Notes: a model not told the origin generated them from the letters alone. Counted from the first letter of the stretch, positions 14,494-21,715 are shown. The stretch: 21,883 nucleotides of DNA from an uncultured Actinomycetes bacterium (GCA_937888775.1 CALAQT010000051.1:1-21883), one strand, 5' to 3'. Made by a program: numbers and translations.

Positions 14494-16251
14494 GTGGCTG
14501 GTCCGCTTGACCGCCGCCTAGCCGCAGAAAGCCGCGCGGCGCGCACGCACCTGGGCCTGGCGGCAGTTCTGGGAGCAGTGCAAGCCGGGCTGATCGTGGC
14601 TCAGGCGGTCCTGCTGGCGACCGTGATCGCGCGGGCTGCCCTGCACCGAGCCGGACTACGCTCGCTGCGCAGCGAGCTGATCGCGCTGGCGGCGGTGCTC
14701 TGCGCCCGAGCGCTGGTGAGTGCGGGGTTTGAGTTCTCCGGTCGCCTGGGCGCTACGCGGGTGATGTCCGAGCTGCGCGGGCGGCTGGTCGGCCACCTGC
14801 TGCTCCGCGCTCCGGGACAGCGTCCGCCCGGCGTTCGCACCGGCGAGCTGGCGGCCAGTGCCGTCACCGGAGTGGACGCGCTGGAGGCCTACTTTGCCGG
14901 CTATCTGCCGCAGCTGATGCTCGCCAGCATCGTGCCGGTCGTCGTGCTGATCTGGGTCGCGACGGTCGACCCCGTGTCGGCCGCGATCCTCGCCGTGTCG
15001 ATCCCGATTCTGATCGGTTTCATGATCCTCGTCGGGAAGGGCACGCAGGCGCAGACCCGCAAGCGGATGGGGGCGCTTTCAACGCTGAGCGCGCACTTCC
15101 TCGACGTCGTCCGCGGCCTGGAGACGCTGCGGTCATATCGTCGTGAGGGCGCTCAGCAGCAGATCCTGGGTCAGGTGGGAGACCACTATCGGCGCGAGAC
15201 GATGGCCACGCTGCGGATGGCGTTCATGTCCTCCCTGGTGCTCGAGCTGTGCGCGATGCTCGGCACCGCCGTCGTCGCAGCCACGATCGGCGTCGAGCTG
15301 ACCACCGGCGTGATAACCCTGCAGGCTGGGCTGACAGTGCTGCTGCTCGCCCCTGAGCTGTACGGCCCGCTGCGTCAGGTGGGCCAGCAGTTCCACGCCA
15401 GCGCCGACGGCGTCGCGGCCGCCGAGCGGATCTTCGACACGCTCGCCCAACCGGCCGTCTGCGCAGCCGAGGCCGAGGTTCGGGTCCGCCCGCTGCCTGA
15501 CCCGCGGTCGCAGGCGATCCGGCTGCACGGCGTGAGTTACGAGTATCCGGGGCGCGCCGGATTGGTGCTGCGGGATGTCGACCTGGACCTGGCCCCCGGC
15601 ACGATGACCGCACTGGTCGGCGCCAGCGGTAGCGGTAAGAGCACGATCGCCCGCCTGCTGCTGCGCTTTGCCGATCCCAGCGGCGGAACGATCTGCTGCG
15701 GCGCCAGCGACATGCGGGAGCTGGAGGTGCCGCTTTGGCGCGAAAAGGTCGCCTGGGTGCCCCAGCACCCCACGCTGTTCACCGGTACGCTGGCCGACAA
15801 CGTCCGCCTCGGAGCGCCTGATGCCAGCGACGATCAGGTCCTGGCGGCGCTGCGCGCGGCGGGTGCCCAGGGGCTGATCACGAGCCTGCCCGACGGACTG
15901 GCCACGGTGATCGGCGAGAGCGCCCGGCGCATATCCGCCGGCCAGCGCCAGCGCGTGGCGGTAGCGCGCGCGTTCCTGCGTGACGCTGCGCTGCTGATCC
16001 TCGATGAACCGACCGCCCACCTCGACCAGGACACCGCCGAGTCGGTCGGCGACGCGATCGAGCGCCTGGCGCGAGGTCGGACCACGCTGCTGATCGTCCA
16101 CGACGAAGCACTCGCTCGCCGTGCCGATCAGATCTTCACGATCGCCGACGGCCAGATCATCTCGGCCATGCCCGGTGCTGGGCGCCGGGTCAGGGCCAAG
16201 CGCGACATGCCCGGCACGAGGCGGCTGCATCCGCAAACGGTCCCGGCATGA
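14494..16251 (+). CDS. cydD: Thiol reductant/haem ABC exporter, CydD subunit
   Basis: 585 residues: a six-helix ABC exporter membrane domain (about 15-320) fused to an ATP-binding domain (about 350-575). Walker A GASGSGKS is at 376-383, the signature is ISAGQRQRVAVARA, Walker B LLILDEPTAHLD has D504/E505, and an H-loop histidine is in LLIVHDEA. With CydC it forms the heterodimeric inner-membrane transporter needed to assemble cytochrome bd; in E. coli it has been linked to export of glutathione/cysteine and more recently to haem. Actinobacteria lack glutathione, so here cysteine, mycothiol or haem are candidates. The GTG at 14494 has GAGG at 14481-14484 and follows cydB at once; a GTG at 14467 is an in-frame alternative. 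Its stop overlaps the cydC ATG by 4 bases. Confidence 0.93.
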   Translation: MAGPLDRRLAAESRAARTHLGLAAVLGAVQAGLIVAQAVLLATVIARAALHRAGLRSLRSELIALAAVLCARALVSAGFEFSGRLGATRVMSELRGRLVGHLLLRAPGQRPPGVRTGELAASAVTGVDALEAYFAGYLPQLMLASIVPVVVLIWVATVDPVSAAILAVSIPILIGFMILVGKGTQAQTRKRMGALSTLSAHFLDVVRGLETLRSYRREGAQQQILGQVGDHYRRETMATLRMAFMSSLVLELCAMLGTAVVAATIGVELTTGVITLQAGLTVLLLAPELYGPLRQVGQQFHASADGVAAAERIFDTLAQPAVCAAEAEVRVRPLPDPRSQAIRLHGVSYEYPGRAGLVLRDVDLDLAPGTMTALVGASGSGKSTIARLLLRFADPSGGTICCGASDMRELEVPLWREKVAWVPQHPTLFTGTLADNVRLGAPDASDDQVLAALRAAGAQGLITSLPDGLATVIGESARRISAGQRQRVAVARAFLRDAALLILDEPTAHLDQDTAESVGDAIERLARGRTTLLIVHDEALARRADQIFTIADGQIISAMPGAGRRVRAKRDMPGTRRLHPQTVPA

Positions 16252-17945
16252 GAACGCTGCTTCGCGTCGGCCGCCCTCAGCAGGGTGAAACGGGGCGCCT
16301 GGCGCTCTCGGTCCTGCTCGCCGCCGGCGCCACCGGAGCCGCGATCGCGCTGCTGGCCACCTCCGGATATCTGATCTCCCGCGCCGCGCAGCGGCCGATG
16401 ATCATCTCGCTCATGGTGACCATCGTCGCCATCCGAGCGTTCGGGATCACCCGCGCAACGCTGCGCTACGCCGAACGTCTGGCGTCCCATGACCTGGCCC
16501 TGCGCCAGCTGGCGCGGCTGCGGGTCCGCTTCTTCACCGCGCTGGCTCCGCTGGTGCCTGGGCAGCTGCGCGGCACCAGCCGCGGCGACCTGCTCGCCCG
16601 CTTCGTCGGCGATGTCGACACCCTCCAGGACGTGTACCTGCGGGTCCTGATCCCCACGCTGGTCGCGCTGGTGGTCACCCTCGGCGCGGCCGCCGCCGGC
16701 TGGCTGATGCTCGGCACCGTCGGACTGGCGCTGCTGCTGGCGCTGACCGTTACCGCTGTGCTGTCATCGTGGGCCAGCGCGACGGTGGCGGCGGCCAGTG
16801 GGCGCAACCAGGCACCGGCGCGCGCGGCGCTGACCGGCCAGCTGGTGGAGGCGATCGACGGTTCGGCGGAGCTCGCGCTGGCCGGACGCGCGCAGGAGCG
16901 GGTCACCGCGCTCGGGGCCATCGACGCCCGCCTGGCCCGCCTGGGGCGTCGCGACGCGCTCGCCGGCGCACTGGCCAGCGGCCTTCACTCGCTGCTGACC
17001 GGCATCGGGCTGCTGGCGCTGCTGTTGGTCGGGATCGGCGGCGTCCGTTCGGGCGACATGCCGGGTGTGCTGCTGGCCGCGACCGCGTTTCTGTTCCTGG
17101 GCGCCTGTGAGAGTGTCGCGCCGCTGCCCGCCGCCGCCCGTCGCGCCCGTTCGTGCGCGGCGGCGGCGTCAAGGCTGGAGGAGATTTGCCAGCAATGGCC
17201 AGCGGTGCTCGACCCGGCCGTAGCGCTGCACGCCTCGGGCGCCGGCGCACTCGCGCTGCGCGGCGTGACGATGAGCTACGGCAGCGATGAGGACACGGTG
17301 CTGGAGCGCGTCGATCTGCGCCTGCAAGCGGGTGAACGCGTCGCGCTAACCGGGCCCAGCGGCGCCGGTAAGACCACCCTCGCCGAGCTGCTGGTTCGCT
17401 TCCACGATCCCCAGCAGGGGACCGTCACGCTCGATGGGATCGACGCACGCGAGCTCGATCAGGACGAGCTGCGAGGCGCCGTGCTGCTCTGCGGCCAGGA
17501 CGCACACCTGTTCAACACGACCGTCCGTGAGAACCTGCTGATCGCGCGTCGTGCCGCCACCGACGCCGAGATCTGGGGCGCTTTGGAGCTCGTGGAGCTC
17601 GACGGCTGGGCGGCGGGGCTGCCCGATCGTCTGGACACCCGCGTCGGCCAGCAGGGTGAGCTCGTCTCCGGCGGACAGCGCCAACGTCTGTCGCTGGCTC
17701 GCGCGCTGCTCTCCGACGCCCGGTTTCTGATCTTGGACGAGCCGGTGGCGCACCTCGATGCGCCACTGGCGCGCCGGGTGATCGCCCGCGTTCTGGCCGG
17801 GGCCGGCTCGCGCGGGGTGCTCGTGATCACCCACAGCAACCAGTCGCTTGAGGACTTCGACACCGTCCTGCGGCTTGACCGCGGACGCCTGACAGCGGCG
17901 CTTAGCGCGTCGCTCCAACCAGAGGAAGTGATGACATGGTCCTGA
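16248..17945 (+). CDS. cydC: Thiol reductant/haem ABC exporter, CydC subunit
   Basis: 565 residues: N-terminal ABC exporter membrane domain (about 15-300) and C-terminal ATPase domain. Walker A is GPSGAGKT at 369-376, the signature LVSGGQRQRLSLARA, Walker B FLILDEPVAHLD, and the H-loop is LVITHSNQ. The N-terminal helix region ATSGYLISRAAQRP followed by GITRATLRYAERLASHD is characteristic of CydC. It pairs with CydD for maturation of the bd oxidase encoded upstream. The second catalytic glutamate is present in both subunits, so neither ATPase site is obviously dead. The ATGA overlap with cydD implies translational coupling, and its last 10 bases overlap the start of uspA copy 3. The protein ends in a short tail ASLQPEEVMTWS. 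Confidence 0.94.
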   Translation: MRTLLRVGRPQQGETGRLALSVLLAAGATGAAIALLATSGYLISRAAQRPMIISLMVTIVAIRAFGITRATLRYAERLASHDLALRQLARLRVRFFTALAPLVPGQLRGTSRGDLLARFVGDVDTLQDVYLRVLIPTLVALVVTLGAAAAGWLMLGTVGLALLLALTVTAVLSSWASATVAAASGRNQAPARAALTGQLVEAIDGSAELALAGRAQERVTALGAIDARLARLGRRDALAGALASGLHSLLTGIGLLALLLVGIGGVRSGDMPGVLLAATAFLFLGACESVAPLPAAARRARSCAAAASRLEEICQQWPAVLDPAVALHASGAGALALRGVTMSYGSDEDTVLERVDLRLQAGERVALTGPSGAGKTTLAELLVRFHDPQQGTVTLDGIDARELDQDELRGAVLLCGQDAHLFNTTVRENLLIARRAATDAEIWGALELVELDGWAAGLPDRLDTRVGQQGELVSGGQRQRLSLARALLSDARFLILDEPVAHLDAPLARRVIARVLAGAGSRGVLVITHSNQSLEDFDTVLRLDRGRLTAALSASLQPEEVMTWS

Positions 17946-18433
17946 TCTGTTATGACGGCTCGGCCGACGCCAAGGCGGCCATCGAGCAGGCCGGCGACTT
18001 TCTCGAGGGGCACCCCGCCACCGTGCTGACCGTCTGGGAGCCCTTCGTCGAGGCGCTGTCGCGGACGCCGGCCGCACTCGGGATGACGGTTGGGATCGGA
18101 AACGTCAATGAGATCGACAAGGCCACCCGGGAAAACGCCGAGCAGCTGGCCCGCGAAGGCGCGGAGCTCGCCTGCAACGCGGGGCTCAACGCGCAGCCGC
18201 GCGTCTGCGCTCGCGTCAGCTCGGTCGCCAACGCGATTCTCTGCGAGGCCGACGAGGTTGGGGCGAGCGCGATCGTGATCGGCTCACGGGGCCTGAGTGG
18301 CCTGAGCTCGCTGCTGGTGGGCAGCGTCTCGCACGCGATCATCCAGCACGCCGACCGTGCCGTGATCGTCGTCCCCTCCCCGCACGTCTCACTCGAGCGG
18401 CGTCACAAACGCCACTCGCACGCTGTCGCCTAG
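17936..18433 (+). CDS. Universal stress protein, UspA family (copy 3), last gene of the cyd operon
   Basis: 165 residues of UspA fold, beginning directly with MVLICYDGSADAK and carrying the ATP-binding loop GSRGLSGLSSLLVGS (G2xG9xG(S/T)) near residues 119-133, then RAVIVVPSP and a basic, histidine-rich tail (RRHKRHSH). It is most like copy 1, sharing LTVWEP and an expanded loop between strand 2 and helix 2. The ATG at 17936 lies inside the end of cydC (10-base overlap), and the SD GAGGA at 17922-17926 has 9-base spacing, so production is tied to that of CydDC. A nucleotide-binding stress protein coexpressed with the bd oxidase may link respiration to energy state, which is inference. Convergent with the MBL-fold gene 11 bases away; no terminator is visible between them. 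Confidence 0.93.
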   Translation: MVLICYDGSADAKAAIEQAGDFLEGHPATVLTVWEPFVEALSRTPAALGMTVGIGNVNEIDKATRENAEQLAREGAELACNAGLNAQPRVCARVSSVANAILCEADEVGASAIVIGSRGLSGLSSLLVGSVSHAIIQHADRAVIVVPSPHVSLERRHKRHSHAVA

Positions 18434-18444
18434 CGGCGGCCGGC

Positions 18445-19041
18445 TCAATCGACGAATCGCGCCAGGGCCTGGTGGCCGTCTGCGGTCACCGGCTCGCCGT
18501 GGGCGAGCAGCAGCAGCTCGAAATCGAGCCCCAGCAGGCGCCGGTAGGCGTCGCGCAGACGCCGCTTGGTCACCTCGGGCTCGTCCATCAACTCGTCGGG
18601 CACGAACGTCAGCTCGTCTCCACCACCCCACTTGACGATTCCGTCGGCGCACGCCAGCGCGCGGTAGGGCGTCAGGTACATCGCCGTCTCGTCCGGGCAG
18701 ATCGCACCGATCTCATGCACGACGATTCCGCCCGGGAGCTCGTCGCCGAAGTCAAACGGCGTCACCGGGCCGCGACCCTCCAGCTCGTGCAGACCGTTTC
18801 TGATGCAGTGGACCTCGCAGCCGAAGGCTTGCTGCAGTTTCCAGGCGTGGCGGTCGTGATGGCGATTGGTGAGCACGGCGTGCTCTGGGGCGCCGTGCTG
18901 TGCGAACCACTCGATCCCCTGCGCCGGGAGCATCGGATCCAGCACCACCCGCTCGGGCTGGAGGTAGTAGGAGCTGACCTGCACGTTTATGTGCTCGTGG
19001 CGGGCGGTCCAGTGCCAGAGCCCAGGCGCGATCTCCTGCAT
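18445..19041 (-). CDS. Metallo-beta-lactamase-fold protein with an altered metal motif
   Basis: 198 residues. The start EIAPGLWHW and strand order (then YYLQPERVVLDPML, HAVLTNRHHDRHAW, HEIGAICPDETAMYL, ACADGIVKWGG, LLLLAHGEPV) follow the metallo-beta-lactamase fold. The canonical T-H-x-H-x-D-H motif appears as T58-N-R-H61-H-D63-R64-H65, so the first and third ligand positions are Asn and Arg; H61, D63, the His of HEIG, the Asp of ADG and the His of AHGEP near residue 183 remain. Metal content may be reduced to one ion, or the site may be rearranged using H62 or H65. No signal peptide, so it should be cytosolic. The substrate is unknown. It diverges from the marR gene, with 107 bases between starts, and might share its control. 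Confidence 0.75.
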   Translation of the reverse strand: MQEIAPGLWHWTARHEHINVQVSSYYLQPERVVLDPMLPAQGIEWFAQHGAPEHAVLTNRHHDRHAWKLQQAFGCEVHCIRNGLHELEGRGPVTPFDFGDELPGGIVVHEIGAICPDETAMYLTPYRALACADGIVKWGGGDELTFVPDELMDEPEVTKRRLRDAYRRLLGLDFELLLLAHGEPVTADGHQALARFVD

Positions 19042-19091
19042 GGGACCAGCCTATTGCACCGCCCTCCGATCGCGCTCGCGCGTGTCCGTGT

Positions 19092-19106
19092 GCGTCGGCG
19101 CGACGC
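19092..19106. repeat. Inverted repeat GCGTCG-GCG-CGACGC in a divergent promoter
   Basis: Perfect 6-base arms around a 3-base centre, between the MBL-fold gene (start 19041) and the marR gene (start 19149). It could be an operator for the MBL gene. In such GC-rich DNA a chance match is possible. Confidence 0.3.
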
Positions 19107-19123
19107 GCCCGCGTAATTCTCCA

Positions 19124-19135
19124 TTGATCGGTCAA
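19124..19135. promoter_or_regulatory. Candidate MarR operator 1, TTGA-TCGG-TCAA
   Basis: The inverted repeat TTGA-N4-TCAA lies just before the TAGAAT -10 element of the marR gene. The same architecture recurs at 19636-19647 in the yceI promoter. MarR proteins commonly bind such short palindromes and repress their own gene. Confidence 0.5.
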
Positions 19136-19136
19136 C

Positions 19137-19142
19137 TAGAAT
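19137..19142 (+). promoter_or_regulatory. -10 element of marR, implying a leaderless transcript
   Basis: TAGAAT ends 6 bases before the ATG at 19149, so transcription would start at or next to that codon. No SD is present. This favours 19149 over the in-frame GTG at 19143. The -35 region is weak and overlaps or abuts the TTGA repeat. Confidence 0.5.
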
Positions 19143-19148
19143 GTGAAC

Positions 19149-19628
19149 ATGGAACAGGTCGCCTCACCCCCGCTCGAGGGTGCCGCGCTGGAGGCGTGGC
19201 GCAGCTATTTGCAGAGTCACGCTTCGATCGTGCGCCTGCTTGACGCCGAGCTCGACGCCGATCACGGCATGACGACCCGCGATTACGAGGTGTTGCTGTA
19301 CCTCGCGCAGGCCGATGATCGCCGGCTGCCGATGTCGGCGCTGGCCGAGAGCACGATGCTGACCCGCTCGGGGATCACCCGGCTGGTGGACGGACTGGTG
19401 GCGTCCGGGTTGATCGACCGCGTCGCGTGTCCGAACGACGCGCGGATCTCCTATGCCCAGCTGACCCACAGCGGATATCAGAAGCTGCGCGAGGCGGGCG
19501 CCTCGCATGTGGCCAGCATTCACCGGCTGTTCCTGGAGCACTTCAGCGCCGCGGAGGTCGAGCAGCTCGCAGAGTTTCTCAGCCGCCTGCCGGGAGCCCG
19601 CCCCGGCGGACAGTGCAGCGTCGAGTAG
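19149..19628 (+). CDS. MarR family transcriptional regulator
   Basis: 159 residues of MarR winged-helix fold. The N-terminal dimerisation helix is followed by the HTH: LPMSALAESTMLTRSGITRL (about residues 60-79) is the recognition unit, and the wing is IDRVACPNDARISYAQLT, whose D-x-R pair contacts the DNA backbone in the family. The C-terminal helices complete the dimer. Two cysteines (C96 in the wing and one near the C-terminus) could be electrophile or oxidant sensors, as in QsrR or OhrR types, but this is only a possibility. It stands upstream of, and probably controls, the yceI-reductase-VOC operon: both promoters have the TTGA-N4-TCAA repeat. An alternative start is the GTG at 19143. The C-terminal stop is 88 bases before the yceI ATG. 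Confidence 0.92.
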   Translation: MEQVASPPLEGAALEAWRSYLQSHASIVRLLDAELDADHGMTTRDYEVLLYLAQADDRRLPMSALAESTMLTRSGITRLVDGLVASGLIDRVACPNDARISYAQLTHSGYQKLREAGASHVASIHRLFLEHFSAAEVEQLAEFLSRLPGARPGGQCSVE

Positions 19629-19635
19629 CCGCTGG

Positions 19636-19647
19636 TTGACAGCTCAA
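19636..19647. promoter_or_regulatory. Candidate MarR operator 2, TTGA-CAGC-TCAA
   Basis: The inverted repeat ends 3 bases before the -35 hexamer of the yceI promoter, and a further TTGA half-site (19651-19654) forms the start of that hexamer. It has the same TTGA-N4-TCAA layout as 19124-19135. Binding here would block RNA polymerase. Confidence 0.5.
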
Positions 19648-19650
19648 TAC

Positions 19651-19679
19651 TTGACACCGCAAGCATTCTTGGCTACACT
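19651..19679 (+). promoter_or_regulatory. Near-consensus housekeeping-sigma promoter of the yceI operon
   Basis: TTGACA (19651-19656), exactly 17 bases, TACACT (19674-19679). The start site would be near 19686, giving a leader of about 30 bases that contains the SD AGGAG (19707-19711), 5 bases before the ATG at 19717. This is the best promoter in the window. Confidence 0.8.
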
Positions 19680-19716
19680 GGTTGCTCCCTCAATCATCTG
19701 ATCCATAGGAGCATTC

Positions 19717-20271
19717 ATGTCAGCCACCAGCATCACCGCGTACAGCATCCCGTCCGGCACCTACAACATCGATCCGACCCATTCCAATGTCGGCTTCGAG
19801 GTACGCCACATGGGGATCGCGACCGTTCGCGGGACCTTCCGCAGCTTCGAGGGCAAGGTTGACGCCAGCGGCGACGCGCCGGTTCTGGAGGGAAGCGTGC
19901 AGGTCGACAGCATCGACACCGGCGAGGCGAACCGCGACGGGCACCTGAAGTCGCCGGAGTTCTTCGACGTCGAGCGCACCCCGACGATCAGCTTTCACTC
20001 CACCGCGGCCGGGACGACGGCCGACGGTGAGGTCAAGCTCAGCGGCGAGATCACGATCAAGGGCATTACCAAGCCGATCGAGCTGACCGGGACGATCGCC
20101 GAGAATGGCGAGGATCCGTGGGGCAACCAGCGCGTCGGGCTCGAGGTCGAGGGCAAGATCGACCGTCGCGAGTTCGACCTCAAGTGGAACCAGACGCTTC
20201 CCAACGGCAACCTGCTGGTGTCCAACGACGTCAAGCTGCTGGTCAGCGTCTCAGCGGTCAAGGCCGCCTGA
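19717..20271 (+). CDS. YceI family lipocalin-like protein
   Basis: 184 residues, covering the full YceI beta-barrel: GTYNIDPTHSNVGFEVRHMG near the start, then FEGKVDASGD, the DTGEANRDGHLKSPEFFDVE segment, and LSGEITIKGITKPIEL; the last strand is LLVSNDVKLLVSV. The fold resembles a lipocalin and binds long polyisoprenoid chains such as quinones in characterised relatives. There is no N-terminal signal peptide, so unlike E. coli YceI it should stay in the cytosol. It has the strongest promoter and SD in the window and is followed 3 bases later by the FMN reductase. Position with a quinone-type reductase and a VOC enzyme under a MarR regulator suggests handling of quinones or other electrophiles (inferred). 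Confidence 0.93.
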   Translation: MSATSITAYSIPSGTYNIDPTHSNVGFEVRHMGIATVRGTFRSFEGKVDASGDAPVLEGSVQVDSIDTGEANRDGHLKSPEFFDVERTPTISFHSTAAGTTADGEVKLSGEITIKGITKPIELTGTIAENGEDPWGNQRVGLEVEGKIDRREFDLKWNQTLPNGNLLVSNDVKLLVSVSAVKAA

Positions 20272-20274
20272 TCG

Positions 20275-20823
20275 ATGCGCATCCTCGGTATCTCAGGCAG
20301 CCTCCGCGCCGCCTCCTACAACACGGCGCTGCTACGGGCGGCGGCCGCGCTCGCGCCTGAGGGCGTCGAGTTCGAGCTGCTGGAGGGCCTGGAGCTCCTG
20401 CCGCCCTACAACGAGGACCTGGACACCGAGCACCTGCACGCCGAGGTGGTCCGTCTTCGTGACGCGATCACCTCGGCTGATGCGGTCCTGTTCTCGACCC
20501 CTGAGTTCAACGGGACGATGCCCGGCCAGATGAAGCAGGTCGTCGACTGGGGATCACGGCCGCACGGCGCGCAGTCGGCGCTGTGGGGCAAGCCCGTCGC
20601 CGTGATCGGCGCCAGCGTGACCGATTACGGCGCGATCTGGGCCCAGGACCATCTGCGCAAGTCACTCGGCCTCGCCGGTGCGCGCGTGCTCGGCGACGAG
20701 CTGGCGGTCGCCAAGGCACCAGAGCACTTCGACGCCGACGGCGAGCTTTCCGATCCATCCACGCGCGAGCGCCTAGCCGAGGTGCTCGGCTCGCTGGCCC
20801 AGCAGCTCACCCTGGCGGCCTGA
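20275..20823 (+). CDS. NAD(P)H-dependent FMN reductase (flavodoxin-like)
   Basis: 182 residues of the NADPH-dependent FMN reductase family. The phosphate-binding loop GSLRAASYN at 8-16 and the second FMN-binding segment TPEFNGTMPGQMKQVVDW at 75-92 are both intact. Relatives such as ChrR and YieF reduce quinones, chromate or azo dyes with NAD(P)H, making hydroquinones by two-electron transfer. It should be a cytosolic, FMN-containing oligomer. The gene starts 3 bases after yceI, with no strong SD, so it is probably translated by coupling, and it ends 4 bases before the VOC gene. The family is certain, the physiological substrate is not; azoreductase or quinone reductase is most likely. Confidence 0.93.
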   Translation: MRILGISGSLRAASYNTALLRAAAALAPEGVEFELLEGLELLPPYNEDLDTEHLHAEVVRLRDAITSADAVLFSTPEFNGTMPGQMKQVVDWGSRPHGAQSALWGKPVAVIGASVTDYGAIWAQDHLRKSLGLAGARVLGDELAVAKAPEHFDADGELSDPSTRERLAEVLGSLAQQLTLAA

Positions 20824-20827
20824 ACTC

Positions 20828-21715
20828 ATGTCCATGAAGACCCAGAGCGCGGCCGCCGATGCCACCACGATCCATCCCGACACCACGGTGGGGACCGTCC
20901 AGCTGACAGTCTCAGACCTGGAGCGCTCGCGCGCCTTCTGTGAGCGCGTGCTGGGGCTCCGGGCCACCGAACTCGACGACGGCGGGCTGGCGCTCGGGGC
21001 GGCTGGAGGTCCGCTCGTGGAGCTGCGTGGCGACAGTTCGGCCCCGCGTCTTGACCGCCAGGCGACCGGCCTGTACCACCTGGCGATTCTGGTTCCCACG
21101 CGACGTGACCTCGCGCTCGCGCTGATGCGTATCGCGGAGGCGCGCTGGCCGCTTGACGGCGCTTCTGACCACCTGGTCAGCGAGGCGTTGTACCTTTCCG
21201 ATCCCGACGGCAACGGGATCGAGATCTACCGCGATCGCCCGCGCGAGCACTGGCGGCGGGTCGACGATCAGGTGGAGATGGCCACCCTGGCCCTGGACCT
21301 CAGAGACTTGCTCGGCGAACTGAGCGCGGACCAGACTCCACAACCGCTCGTCCCTGCCGCGACGCGAATCGGTCACGTGCACCTGCAGGTGTCCGATATC
21401 CCCGAAGCGGAGGCGTTCTACAGCGGGCTGCTGGGCTTCGACGTCGTCGTGCGCGGCTACCCCGGCGCGCTGTTCGTCTCGGCCGGCGGCTATCACCATC
21501 ACATCGGGCTCAACACCTGGCACAGCGCGGGCGCCCCGGCGCCGGCGCCCGGTTCGGTGGGGCTGCGCAGCTTCGAGGTGGTGCTCCCCGATGACGCGCA
21601 ACGCCAACAGCTCCTGGATCGCATCGCACACGCCGGCCTGCCGATCGAAACCGCCGACGGCGGAGCCATCGTCCGCGATCCGTCCGGCAACGCCGTATTG
21701 TTGCGCTCCCGCTGA
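20828..21715 (+). CDS. Two-module VOC (glyoxalase/extradiol dioxygenase) family protein, CatE-like
   Basis: 295 residues with two vicinal-oxygen-chelate modules, about 20-140 and 175-295. Module 1 has VGTVQLTVSDLERSRAF, TGLYHLAIL and SDPDGNGIEIYRDRP; module 2 has IGHVHLQVSDIPEAEAFY, GGYHHHIGLNTW and VRDPSGNAVLL. Size and layout match B. subtilis CatE/MhqA-type dioxygenases, which open or detoxify catechols and quinone adducts. Histidines H-x-H and YHHH of module 2 and the Glu of GIEIY in module 1 can supply a metal site; the usual His of the first strand of module 1 is Gln25, and the last Glu of module 2 is replaced by Leu, as often in this subfamily. Last gene of the yceI operon. The ATG at 20834 is a possible alternative start. 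The substrate is unknown. Confidence 0.88.
   Translation: MSMKTQSAAADATTIHPDTTVGTVQLTVSDLERSRAFCERVLGLRATELDDGGLALGAAGGPLVELRGDSSAPRLDRQATGLYHLAILVPTRRDLALALMRIAEARWPLDGASDHLVSEALYLSDPDGNGIEIYRDRPREHWRRVDDQVEMATLALDLRDLLGELSADQTPQPLVPAATRIGHVHLQVSDIPEAEAFYSGLLGFDVVVRGYPGALFVSAGGYHHHIGLNTWHSAGAPAPAPGSVGLRSFEVVLPDDAQRQQLLDRIAHAGLPIETADGGAIVRDPSGNAVLLRSR

Noticed and set aside
15133..16236. Open frame of 367 codons on the minus strand
   Set aside because: Antisense to cydD; no motif and biased composition.
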